From assembly GCF_030065675.1 (NCBI RefSeq), contig NZ_JASJDK010000029.1, positions 1 through 49,181 of the forward strand: a stretch of DNA of 49,181 nucleotides, in the 5' to 3' direction. A program made the translations under genes and the position numbers. Source of the stretch: Mastigocoleus sp. MO_188.B34 (lineage in GTDB: Bacteria; Cyanobacteriota; Cyanobacteriia; Cyanobacteriales; Nostocaceae). Positions 1 through 7,652 of the stretch are shown here, piece after piece. Position 1 is the first letter of the stretch. Each line of letters opens with the position of its first letter. The notes beneath the pieces are model-generated. The model made no database searches. It was not told the DNA's origin and saw only the letters and a program-made list of their open reading frames with translations.

Positions 1-1076
1 AGTCTACTAGTAAACACCTGAAGCTGAACTAGTAACCTCTGGTTCCTAGGACGAGTTGTTAGTTTACTAATAAAAGAACGGGGTTCACCATTGGGTAAAT
101 TAGCAAAATTTTCTTGCCATATCTGTCTGACTGTTGAATTAGTAGAGTTTTCCCGTTGTTTGTGGGAAACTTCTTGTTTGAGTTGGCTAAATGATTCATT
201 GAGGGGTATAAAAATTGCAACTATAGTAAAAAAAATCAGCATAAATCGCGCTGGGAGGCTACCAATCTTCCTCATTCTTTTCGATGCTGGTAAACCTCCC
301 AGAATATTCCGCATCCATATCGTTTCTTCATCTTGTTGACGCCATTCTCTAACGCCTCGCGTAACCCGGGCGCTGTCAATGTGTAAAGCAAGAAACACTA
401 TCATTGCGGTGAAAGTAATAGCTACCAAATTAGTCAAAAATAATAAACCACCACCGCTAGCAATTTGTAACCCATTAGTGAAATCTTCCGCCGCAGCGAT
501 CCCCAAACCGTAACCTACCACACACAAGGGTGGCATGAGGGCAACAGCGATCGCAACTCCAGGAATAGAAGTGACAACACCTTTTGGCTGTTTGCAAATC
601 GCAATAGAACCAACTGCACCAGAAAATAAAGCCACAACCAAATCTAAAATATTTGGTCGAGTACGAGCCAAAATTTCGGCAGTCATTTCCTTAAAAGGGA
701 GGAACCACACCAATAATAATGCAAATAAAATAGCAGTAGCACAACTCAAAACAAGTTTAAGCAGGGCTCGCCAAGCTAAGATTACATCACCTGCAGCTAG
801 TGCTAATCCATTAGCAAGAATACTTCCCATCAATGGCGAGATTAACATAGCACCAATAATTACAGCAGGGCTATTTAGTACTAACCCTACGGTTGCAATA
901 CCTGCAGAGAATAAAACTTCAATCCAGTAGCTGACATCTTTCAAGCTTACTGACTTGTATATGTCTATATAAACCTGTTCTTTGCGAGTTGGACTCACCC
1001 CTAAGTTATGAGATAACGAATTTCGAATCATTGGAAGCATTTTATTGGAATTGTTGGAGTATTTTTGCTGAGTCAT
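1..1076 (-). CDS. DUF389 family integral membrane protein (3' end cut by window)
   Basis: An open frame runs on the minus strand from ATG at 1074-1076 to the window edge, about 358 codons without a stop. The translation matches the DUF389 (TIGR00341-type hydrophobic) family. It has a cytoplasmic start, then helices with the family's Gly/Pro-rich segments, including SPLMGSILANGLALAAGD, a segment around FSGAVGSIA, and VALMPPLCVVGYGLGIA. A polar loop with WMRNILGG follows, then another helix near IFFTIVAIFIPL. Members are uncharacterised membrane proteins common in cyanobacteria; the substrate is unknown. The C-terminus continues beyond base 1. The gene is divergent from the BON lipoprotein gene, with about 1.5 kb between them. 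A HIP1 site lies inside it near 546. Family call is strong; function is not known. Confidence 0.88.
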   Translation of the reverse strand, partial: MTQQKYSNNSNKMLPMIRNSLSHNLGVSPTRKEQVYIDIYKSVSLKDVSYWIEVLFSAGIATVGLVLNSPAVIIGAMLISPLMGSILANGLALAAGDVILAWRALLKLVLSCATAILFALLLVWFLPFKEMTAEILARTRPNILDLVVALFSGAVGSIAICKQPKGVVTSIPGVAIAVALMPPLCVVGYGLGIAAAEDFTNGLQIASGGGLLFLTNLVAITFTAMIVFLALHIDSARVTRGVREWRQQDEETIWMRNILGGLPASKRMRKIGSLPARFMLIFFTIVAIFIPLNESFSQLKQEVSHKQRENSTNSTVRQIWQENFANLPNGEPRSFISKLTTRPRNQRLLVQLQVFTSR

Positions 1077-1439
1077 AAGAACCTCTTGAACAGTTATTAC
1101 AGCAGTATTCACTTGTGCGAACTACAGTTCTAAACCAACTTCTCTACAAAGATGTAGCAAGCAGTACGAAATTCTTTCCAACACCCCTCAAAAATTTAGA
1201 TTTATTTAAACTCGCAGTACTAGGTTTTTGGGTAGGGGAACTTTTCCCATTTTCCCTTAAAAAAATATGATGTCCTAACTTATAGACTGACTAATATCAA
1301 TCAAATTATTAAATAACAGTATTTCTATCAACACCATAATGGTGCGTTGCACTTTGCGACAACACACCTCAAATAACAGAATTTTTGTTCAAATGGACGC
1401 GATATTAGTTAATTATTTATCATTTACATTTATTATCTA
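1077..1439. other. Intergenic, no gene seen
   Basis: This AT-rich spacer lies upstream of the DUF389 gene and probably holds its promoter. The only repeat noted is TAAGTTAGGACATC on the minus strand near 1269-1282, a motif also found near 5319 and 16713. Small open frames here have no coding character. Confidence 0.5.
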
Positions 1440-1790
1440 TCAAGCAAATCCAGTACGTTCTAGACTATACATTTCCCAAGATTCAATTTCTATTTGTTCG
1501 ATATTACTTTTCACTTTGCTAATTTCTTCATCTGTACAATTGAGTAGTAGTAAATGATTACCAAGTAAAAAATGTCGAATATAAAAATCTATTCGGTTAC
1601 TTGGAATTCCTAAATCTTCTAAAGTTAATGTTGATAAGCTTCCAGTATCAGAAAAAAACCAATAAATCTGTTGTATTGGGAAGCAACAGCTTTTCAGTTT
1701 TTGGCTGAGGAGTTTGAGATTATCTTTACTGGAAAGAACAGCAATTGTATTTTTAGTATTTTGAATAGCGACTACTATCGACCTCCCATA
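1440..1790 (-). pseudogene. Degraded YflT-like stress-protein fragment
   Basis: A minus-strand frame of 116 codons (1443-1790, stop at 1440-1442) has convincing protein sequence but no usable ATG before the upstream in-frame stop at 1791-1793. It contains TIAVLSSKDNLKLLSQKLKS, then LEDLGIPSNRIDFYIRHFLL, then NHLLLLNCTDEEISKVKS. This is the same pattern (GIP..., then a hydrophobic LLLL/LLIV strand, then a short amphipathic helix) seen in the intact gene at 3525-4442. A neighbouring frame holds an ATG that runs into stops within four codons, so a frameshift or loss of the 5' part is likely. It may be a relic of a duplicate of the 3525-4442 gene. A functional protein with an unusual start is less likely. 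Confidence 0.5.
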
Positions 1791-1793
1791 TCA

Positions 1794-2588
1794 ATCAAAA
1801 CTGGAGTTTTCACAAAAGTTATAAAAATTTATGATGGTGTAGTTTTTCGGAGTTATACACCCGTTACCAAGCAAGCTTAATGGTAAGCTTAGGTTTTATA
1901 CTTTTTTATTACATGATATCTATTTTAAAATAACGTGCTAAATATTCTCTCTATCAGAGGTTCAAAAGAATTAAACTGTTCTTATACCGTAAGTTAGATT
2001 TTTGCGTTCACTAATTTCCTGCTGCACTTTCCAGACTCTCCCCTTTCATTTTTAACGCATAATTCCTCTCAAAATCTCCCTGTCGAGTAGGCGTGATTCT
2101 CTTTGCTGAAATAGATGAGGGTTTTCGGTTTAAGAAAAACTATATCTTTTGAATAGCTCACGAATTAATCAAAAGATAGAATTTTTTTTTGTTTAATCCT
2201 GAGAGCATACAAGTATGCATAGCAAAGTTAAATCGAAATATTTCTCAATGATAAGACATCATAAACAATAGCTTCCTATCGAGTTAGAAAATATGGATTA
2301 TCTCTATTTCGCGTTTTAATAGATGACTAATGCATATATAAATAGCAATCGAGTAAAACATTAGACATCTCCGAAAAAGAATATAAAAGCCTTGTGTAGT
2401 CAGGGGTGATATCTCATTTCTGGAGATGTCTATTAAATAAATACAAGTGTTAGCAGAAGCGACTTAAAACATTAGCAAACAGAATATTCAACTCCAATCT
2501 TAAATACTCTGTTTGCTATTTTCTTGATGTAAAACTCATTATATTCAAGTATGTTCTTGATTTAGTTAATTCTTAAAGAAGGAGGAAA
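1794..2588. other. Long AT-rich intergenic stretch upstream of BON gene
   Basis: No coding frame with protein-like composition is visible. It contains a 71-bp inverted-repeat element (2362-2432, listed separately) and, at the 3' end, a purine-rich ribosome binding site AGGAGG just before the lipoprotein start. Confidence 0.5.
2362..2432. repeat. 71-bp element bounded by 11-bp inverted repeats
   Basis: TAGACATCTCC at 2362-2372 is repeated exactly in inverted orientation as GGAGATGTCTA at 2422-2432. The similarity extends inward imperfectly (GAAAA against AGAAAT). The size and terminal repeats fit a minimal MITE or the joined ends of a decayed insertion sequence. No transposase remnant lies between the arms. 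Confidence 0.5.
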
Positions 2589-2592
2589 ATGG

Positions 2593-3054
2593 ATGAATAA
2601 AATAACTTTATTTTTATTAAGTGGCGTATTAATTTTTGGCGCAGCTGCTTGTGATGGTACGGCTAAAACTAGTAGTGATGCTCCTCGAACTGTGGATGGT
2701 GAGGTAGAAAATCCTCGTAATGTGGAAGAAACGAGAGAAGATGCAGCTAGCGAAATTCGTCAAAACCAACTTAACTCAGATATCCGAGCGCGAGAACAAC
2801 GCAATGACTTAATTGGAGACCAGACAGATAGAGCTGACTCCGATCTAGAAAGTGAGGTTCGTTCTAAGTTAGAAGCTAATATACCTCGAGGCAAGCTAAC
2901 TATTGATGCAGAGGATGGTGTAGTAACAATCGCAGGTACAGTTCCCGATCAAAGAGAATATAAAACTGTCGAACCTTTGGCTAAGGAGATTTTAGGTGTC
3001 AAGGAAGTGAAAATGGATAACGTAAGAGTTGTAAAGCCTATAAAATCTGAATAA
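2593..3054 (+). CDS. BON-domain lipoprotein
   Basis: A 153-residue protein begins with a lipoprotein signal (hydrophobic residues 5-18, lipobox ending in Cys20 of GAAAC), so it is probably lipid-anchored in the cell envelope. Residues 30-80 are a charged, Asp/Glu/Arg-rich linker. Residues 82-148 form a BON domain with the characteristic pattern LTIDAEDGVVTIAGTVPD and the end motif VKEVKMDNVRVV. BON domains are found in osmotic-shock proteins such as OsmY and are thought to bind membranes. The ribosome binding site AGGAGG (2580-2585) decides the start: a nearer ATG at 2589 is out of frame and stops after three codons. The gene converges on the YflT-like gene, with a bidirectional terminator between them. 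Confidence 0.9.
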   Translation: MNKITLFLLSGVLIFGAAACDGTAKTSSDAPRTVDGEVENPRNVEETREDAASEIRQNQLNSDIRAREQRNDLIGDQTDRADSDLESEVRSKLEANIPRGKLTIDAEDGVVTIAGTVPDQREYKTVEPLAKEILGVKEVKMDNVRVVKPIKSE

Positions 3055-3107
3055 TTTGTTTATGCAGGTTTATTCCAGTAGAATTTACGCAAAATTAACA
3101 TAATCGC

Positions 3108-3142
3108 GTCATTACGTTAGCGCTTAGCGCTAACGTAATGAC
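3108..3142. repeat. Perfect 16-bp palindrome, 3-nt loop
   Basis: GTCATTACGTTAGCGC (3108-3123), loop TTA, then the exact reverse complement (3127-3142). There is no T-run after it, so it looks like a dispersed palindromic repeat rather than a terminator. Confidence 0.75.
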
Positions 3143-3376
3143 GTGTCCAACCCGGTACGCTGTCGCTGGGTGCTAACGCCAAGAACTCTGAGATTGCTAT
3201 CTCCTAAACGACGGAGACGAGACACAATAACTAGAGTCTGCGGAACCGCTAGCAGCCCTAATAGCGCGAAAATTAATCTGTGGCGCTAAAGCGCAACTAC
3301 AAACAAAGATTTTTTCACAAGTAATTAAGCGGAGATAATATAGCAATCCTAAATCATTCATTTAAAAATGAATATT

Positions 3377-3404
3377 GTAGAGACGTTGCATGCAACGTCT
3401 CTAC
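3377..3404. repeat. Short dispersed palindrome, GTAGAGACG...CGTCTCTAC type
   Basis: A 28-nt perfect palindrome with outer arms GTAGAGACG/CGTCTCTAC and core TTGCATGCAA. Related copies with different cores occur at 16615-16642 and 19139-19166, and a split, degenerate copy at 17513-17605. Small dispersed palindromes of this kind are known in Nostoc-type genomes. Confidence 0.75.
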
Positions 3405-3463
3405 AGGATTTATTTGTTCACAAATCAAATATGATTGCTATATAGTTTAAGACTTCAGTTTAA

Positions 3464-3500
3464 AACTTCCCCTAGTATTAAAGGGAAAGTTCTTTTTTTA
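3464..3500. terminator. Bidirectional intrinsic terminator between convergent genes
   Basis: AACTTCCCC (3464-3472) pairs with GGGAAAGTT (3483-3491) across a 10-nt loop. On the + strand it is followed by CTTTTTTTATA. On the - strand it is followed by TTTTAAAC. It lies between the stop of the BON gene (+) and the stop of the YflT-like gene (-), where a shared terminator is expected. Confidence 0.65.
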
Positions 3501-3524
3501 TAAGTGTCTGAATTTGATTATTTT

Positions 3525-4442
3525 TCATTTTTCAATAACTTTTGCCATAGTTGAAGTAGCTAAATGTTGATGAGATGGATGGAAGGTTGCATAATTCTGA
3601 ATCTGATGCTGCAACAAAATTTTCCCAGCAGCAGCAAGCTGAATTGCTGTACCACTTAATAACAATAAATAATCACCCAGAAAAACTCGATAGTTATAAT
3701 GCTTAGCAATATCACTGGGAATCTTTAATGCTGCGAAGTTATACTCGGGAGCAGTAATCCCCACACTGTAAATATTACGAAGGCGAGCAGTACTTTTAGC
3801 AACCACAGTTATTTTCTCCATGGGAAAACCAACTTGTCTCAATTCATTCAGTGCATTTTCTAAATCTCGATACAGAAAGAATAAACCGGCTGCATACTGA
3901 TAGCGTTGATTCAAAATAGAAGGAGTAACTGCAGATACATTGTAAGTATCCCATTTTTTTATACCACGGTTGCGAAAAATCATTTCGGCGATCGCAATTT
4001 CCCGCTCGTTTCCATTGACTATCAGCAGATAGCAGCCTCTCTCGAATAGTTCACTATAAATTTTTGCTTTGTCATCAGGTATTCCCAAGGTAATTAATGC
4101 ACCAGCAAGACTTCTTTTCTTTGTAGCATATGGAGCAAAGGTACTAGCAATGACTGTAGCTTCTGCTCCCGCTAACATAACTGAGCAGACTGTTTCCGTC
4201 AACATAATTGGTCCAACTCGCGGAATTACCAAAATTCCCAAATCAAGTAGCATTTCATTCAATTCATCAATTACGTTACTATTAGTTACTCCAGGAATAT
4301 GATGTTCTTTTTTTGCATCTTGACCAATAACCGATACCTTATTTATGGGAAAATCGGCATCTTTTAATCCTTGTAACGCTAATTGGACATCTTCAGGTTT
4401 TTTAAAAACTCCAATAGCCTGTCTATTTTGAACTGTAATCAT
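3525..4442 (-). CDS. Double-domain YflT-like general stress protein
   Basis: A 305-residue protein with two copies of a domain resembling the heat-induced stress protein YflT / general stress protein 17M family. The first starts near residue 8 (AIGVFKKPEDVQLALQGLKD, then KVSVIGQD). A hydrophobic Gly/Ala segment follows at about 74-120. Then comes the family's GALITLGIPDDKAKIYSELF plus YLLIVNGNEREIAIAE near 123-160. A second YflT-like start lies near 180-215 (GLFFLYRDLENALNELRQVG, then KITVVAKS), with a decayed-looking C-terminal repeat. Cyanobacterial members are often mislabelled as histidine kinases; no kinase motif is present here. The role is presumably stress-related and unproven. It precedes the GlsB-like membrane protein gene on the strand's reading direction. 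A HIP1 site lies near 3990. Confidence 0.75.
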   Translation of the reverse strand: MITVQNRQAIGVFKKPEDVQLALQGLKDADFPINKVSVIGQDAKKEHHIPGVTNSNVIDELNEMLLDLGILVIPRVGPIMLTETVCSVMLAGAEATVIASTFAPYATKKRSLAGALITLGIPDDKAKIYSELFERGCYLLIVNGNEREIAIAEMIFRNRGIKKWDTYNVSAVTPSILNQRYQYAAGLFFLYRDLENALNELRQVGFPMEKITVVAKSTARLRNIYSVGITAPEYNFAALKIPSDIAKHYNYRVFLGDYLLLLSGTAIQLAAAGKILLQHQIQNYATFHPSHQHLATSTMAKVIEK

Positions 4443-4605
4443 AATGTTTATTTACTGAATTAGTCTTATCCTTAAAATTTGTTTTGTTTATCTTTTCTAA
4501 TCAATAATAGTGATAAAAATATGAGAAGATATATAGTTATTATTTTTTTGGTTATAAATATCCTAATAGTCAAAAATTAAACAAACAAATTAATTAACTA
4601 ACTAA

Positions 4606-4881
4606 TTAATTAATGCGGGCTATTAAACCACACATAAATATTAAAAACATCCCACCTAAAATAGCGAAGAAAATATTACCAACAGAAAAAATTCCCACTG
4701 ATGCAGAGACAACAGAATCACTTTCTAATAAAAATTGACCTAGATATCCACCTAATAAAGCACCAAAAATTCCTAAGCCGATTGTAGAAATATTTTTCCC
4801 AACTATACGCCTTGGATAAAATAATTTCGCTAATGTGGCAGCAATAAATCCTAAAATAACCCAAGTAATAACGCTAATCAT
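4606..4881 (-). CDS. GlsB/YeaQ/YmgE family stress-response membrane protein
   Basis: A 91-residue hydrophobic protein with about three membrane helices. It shows the family hallmarks: VITWVILGFIAATLAKLFYP at the start, then IGLGIFGALLGGYLGQFLL, and a C-terminal helix around FFAILGGMFLIFMCG. This is the transglycosylase-associated family (PF04226 type), small inner-membrane proteins induced by envelope and acid stress. The length is usual. No clear ribosome binding site precedes the start; the upstream sequence is AT-rich. It is transcribed in the same direction as the YflT-like gene, 163 bp upstream of it. Confidence 0.88.
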   Translation of the reverse strand: MISVITWVILGFIAATLAKLFYPRRIVGKNISTIGLGIFGALLGGYLGQFLLESDSVVSASVGIFSVGNIFFAILGGMFLIFMCGLIARIN

Positions 4882-5111
4882 TATTATTTACTCTTGTTTT
4901 TGATGATTTGTGTTTACTTCGATTTACTATTACGATTATATTAAATTAGGATGATAAATCATTTACTCTATCTAGGGAACAAATATTTATTTTCTAAAGT
5001 TGTATTGTAAATAAATTGAATATAAATTAATTTGAATATAAATTAATTGTTCGAATACAATAATAAATAAAATAATGTGAGTTTATGATTAGTTTTATCA
5101 AAGCTTAATTT

Positions 5112-5250
5112 GTGCGCTATAGCGTACCGGGTTGGACGCGTCTAACGACGAATGGACGCGTCTGACGATGTAAGCGCAGCCAGAGGAGAGGTTCCGTCGT
5201 CGCCCGCCGGGCGGGGATCCTGTAGGTATTGCGTTATCGTCAGGACATAG
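5112..5250. repeat. GC-rich dispersed-repeat mosaic
   Basis: AGCGTACCGGGTTGGA (5121-5136) is the reverse complement of 3146-3161. GGACGCGTCTRACGA appears twice (5134 and 5154 area). CGTCAGGACATAG (5238-5250) recurs at 37474-37486. CCCGCCGGGCGGG near 5202-5214 is a small palindrome. The block looks assembled from several repeat families. Confidence 0.6.
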
Positions 5251-5387
5251 GACAGCTATGAACTTTATGATGATTATTCTGCCGGATATAATATTATTTA
5301 TAGTAGTAACCATACAGGTTAGGACATTATATTTTGCTAATAAGGGAATAGGAAATAAGAAATGTCCTAATTAAAAATCTTAGCGCT

Positions 5388-5422
5388 GTATATAAAAATT
5401 AGACGAAGGTTATACCTCCGTC
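5388..5422 (-). terminator. Intrinsic terminator downstream of response regulator-YihY operon
   Basis: On the minus strand GACGGAGG pairs with CCTTCGTC (one G-U pair, loop TATAA; 5402-5422) and is followed by TAATTTTTATATA. It lies about 130 bases past the YihY stop, in the correct orientation. Confidence 0.65.
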
Positions 5423-5555
5423 GACAACTCTGACATCCAGGTTTGAGAAAATCCAATATATAAGTTAGTTAAGAGAAATAAATTCGAAATAAACCTTTGA
5501 CAAAATGACGTGATTGAGAAGTAATTTTTTGAAAGCTGGGCTGCAACTTGTGAAA

Positions 5556-6512
5556 TTATTTGTACCTATTTTTGTATCTATAAACTTTTTTACCCGAGGA
5601 GTTTTGTATATTTTGTTTGGGATATGATTGTTCTGAATCATCTAAATCTATAGCACTGTCCGATGGAATTATTCGAGAACCATATCTATTGGCGTAGACT
5701 TGAGTAAATTCAGCCCCGAATAGTAAAATCTGTGCAGAATAATAAATCCAAAGCAACATCACTACCAAAGAACCAGCAGCTCCATAGGTAGAACCAACGC
5801 TTGTGTTGCCTATATATATACTAATTATAGATTTCCCGAGCGCAAACAACACCGATGTAATAACTGCACCTATCCAAACATCGCTCCATGCGATTTTAAC
5901 ATCTGGTAAAATTTTATAAATCATTGCAAATAATAGAGTGACAACACCAAAGGAAATCAAAAAATTTAGTAGTTGCCACAAAAATATAAAGTCTTGCAAT
6001 AAAGAATCGAAAATGTTACCAACTGCTGTTAAGACAGCGCTGATAACTAATGAAACTAGTAATAAAAAACCAACCCCCATGACCATTAGTAAGGAAAGAA
6101 AGCGGTCTTTTATGATTGCAATTACACCTCGATTTGGTTTAGGCTTAACTCGCCAAATTGTATTTAGTGCATCTTGTAATTGATTGAAGAAACCAGATGC
6201 ACCAAATAGTAATAAGGCTAAACTAGTTATTGTTGCTACTATACCCGAACCAGAATCTTGGGTATTTTGAATCATGAGCTGAATAACGGATGCAGCTTCT
6301 TTCCCAACCAATCCTTGAAGTTCGTCAATAATCCGTCCTTGTGCAGCTTGTTGTCCAAAAACTAAACCAACAATTGCTATTACAATGACTAATACTGGTG
6401 CTAAAGAAAAAGAAGTATAAAATGCTAGTGCTGCTGCTATTCGAGATGCATTGTCTTCCTTCCAATGAGTAAATGTTGTTTTGGTTAGATTAAAAACAGT
6501 CCTGATTCTCAT
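5556..6512 (-). CDS. YihY/BrkB family inner membrane protein
   Basis: A 318-residue polytopic protein with the YihY/virulence factor BrkB signature: N-terminal DNASRIAAALAFYTSFSLAP, then a helix ending VGLVFGQQAAQG, the GFFNQLQDALNTIW segment, and the late SVGSTYGAAGSLVVMLLWIY helix with a polar C-terminal tail. About six membrane helices are visible. The family's function is not firmly known; it is not RNase BN, a name once applied to it. The start ATG overlaps the stop of the upstream response regulator (ATGA), implying translational coupling and one operon. A terminator follows at 5388-5422. Confidence 0.92.
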   Translation of the reverse strand: MRIRTVFNLTKTTFTHWKEDNASRIAAALAFYTSFSLAPVLVIVIAIVGLVFGQQAAQGRIIDELQGLVGKEAASVIQLMIQNTQDSGSGIVATITSLALLLFGASGFFNQLQDALNTIWRVKPKPNRGVIAIIKDRFLSLLMVMGVGFLLLVSLVISAVLTAVGNIFDSLLQDFIFLWQLLNFLISFGVVTLLFAMIYKILPDVKIAWSDVWIGAVITSVLFALGKSIISIYIGNTSVGSTYGAAGSLVVMLLWIYYSAQILLFGAEFTQVYANRYGSRIIPSDSAIDLDDSEQSYPKQNIQNSSGKKVYRYKNRYK

Positions 6513-7228
6513 GAGACAATTCCCGAACGTAATGCACGCACTGCAGCTTGAGTACGGTCATCAACACATAATTTACTCAAAATACCACGAACGTGGGTTT
6601 TCACGGTTCCCACAGTAAGGAATAGTCGTTTTGCAATTGTTGCGTTATCACAACCTTCAACGATTAACTCCAATACTTCCAATTCTCTTGCTGTGAGAGG
6701 ATAGCTTTCAATGACTTTTTCAATGTCAGTGTCAACAGCACGAATAGAAATACTTTTTGTATTACCTTCACTATTTTGTGCTTCCGTCTCTGCGCGTATT
6801 TTTCGTAAAACTACATCAGCAATATTGGGATCGATCCAGGAATTACCTTCATAGGTTTGTACTAGTGCATCAATTAATTTTTCGCTTTCAATATCTTTCA
6901 TGCAGTATGAATCAGCACCAGCACCCAAAGCAGCTATTACCGCATCTTCGCTACTTTGCATGGTTAATACCAATAATTTAGTTTGGTATTCTTCGCTTTG
7001 TTTCTGCAACTCTCGGTATTTGCGAGTTAACTCAATACCATCAAAGTCTGGTAAGCCAATGTCAACTGTTGCTACATCTGGTCTGAATATTTGTAGTAGC
7101 TTTAAGCCTTCTGTAGCATTAGCAGCTTCTCCAACAATTTTAATATCTTCTCTCGATTGCAGGGCTGCTTTTAAACCAATTCGAGTTAAATTATGGTCTT
7201 CAATAATTAAAACTTTTATTTCTTTCAT
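6509..7228 (-). CDS. NarL/FixJ family response regulator (REC-LuxR HTH)
   Basis: A 239-residue transcription regulator. Residues 4-120 form a receiver with acidic pocket Glu10-Asp11, phosphoacceptor Asp56 (ATVDIGLPD), the Thr of LVLTMQ and the conserved Lys of YCMKDIE. A linker of about 45 residues follows. Residues 175-235 form a LuxR-type helix-turn-helix: LTARELEVLELIVEG and NATIAKRLFLTVGTVKTHV. Its stop overlaps the YihY start by 4 bases. No histidine kinase is adjacent on this strand. The only NarL-type (HisKA_3-like) kinase in the window lies at 40171-41364; pairing them is a guess. The promoter would lie in 7229-7652. Confidence 0.93.
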   Translation of the reverse strand: MKEIKVLIIEDHNLTRIGLKAALQSREDIKIVGEAANATEGLKLLQIFRPDVATVDIGLPDFDGIELTRKYRELQKQSEEYQTKLLVLTMQSSEDAVIAALGAGADSYCMKDIESEKLIDALVQTYEGNSWIDPNIADVVLRKIRAETEAQNSEGNTKSISIRAVDTDIEKVIESYPLTARELEVLELIVEGCDNATIAKRLFLTVGTVKTHVRGILSKLCVDDRTQAAVRALRSGIVS

Positions 7229-7652
7229 ATATTGTGCTTTTTACCCGATTTATTTTGCTTCTCCTATTGTGAACAATTAAGTGATACATATTCAAGGACT
7301 ATATTAATTAAATATGGTATTTTACCCCTACCATGCATCCATCCCTAGCTACAAGGAATCGATAGTGGGTTCCATCACTAGATGTAGACATGTGAATCTG
7401 GAGACAGATACACAAGTTTGTCTGGCATCATCCTTTAGATAGATTTATTTTTTTGGCTTTACTGCTCTCCAGAATATTGGTTTTAAATGGGAAGATAGTT
7501 ATTCTAAGAGATAGATAACTGTAATTATGGAGAAATATTTGAATCGAAATACTTAAAGTTCTTATATCTATTAATATTTTTATCGAAAGAATAATTACTA
7601 TTTATTTTTAACAAAATCTGGACTCTAAATCAATAAATTAAAATTTTAGGTT
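7229..7652. promoter_or_regulatory. Divergent promoter region between NarL-type regulator and multi-PAS kinase
   Basis: 424 bases without a gene separate two divergent genes, so both promoters must be here. The stretch before 7653 is AT-rich. No confident -10/-35 pair or known operator was identified. Confidence 0.4.

Larger units (their letters stand above)
3055..3524. other. Repeat-rich convergent intergenic region
   Basis: No gene is seen. The region holds two palindromes (3108-3142 and 3377-3404), a TCCAACCCGGTACGCT block (3146-3161) that recurs inverted at 5121-5136, the block AGCGCAACTACAAACAAA (3290-3307) that recurs at 37485-37502, and a bidirectional terminator at the 3' end. Confidence 0.6.
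4882..5555. other. Intergenic with GC-rich mosaic repeats and terminator
   Basis: The first 200 bases are very AT-rich with repeated TATAAATTAATTG-like units (near 5030-5050). A GC-rich block follows at 5112-5250, unlike its surroundings, which shares pieces with 3146-3161 (inverted) and 37474-37486. An inverted repeat TTAGGACATT (5319-5328)/AATGTCCTAA (5361-5370) and a terminator for the YihY operon complete it. A 71-codon minus-strand frame across the GC-rich block has no protein-like features. Confidence 0.6.

Noticed and set aside
535-930. 131-codon + strand frame
   Set aside because: It lies opposite the DUF389 gene, whose minus-strand translation has clear helices and family motifs. 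The + frame is low-complexity Ala/Ile/Asn and has no support.
1339-1880. Two + strand frames of 72 and 69 codons
   Set aside because: They lack ribosome binding sites and protein-like composition. The minus strand of the same interval carries the recognisable YflT-like fragment.
3525-4442. Histidine kinase, as this family is often labelled in cyanobacteria
   Set aside because: No H box, N box or glycine boxes are present. The sequence fits repeated YflT-like stress-protein domains.
5098-5313. 71-codon minus-strand frame
   Set aside because: It runs through the GC-rich dispersed repeat block, with abnormal composition (GSPPGGRRR) and no ribosome binding site.
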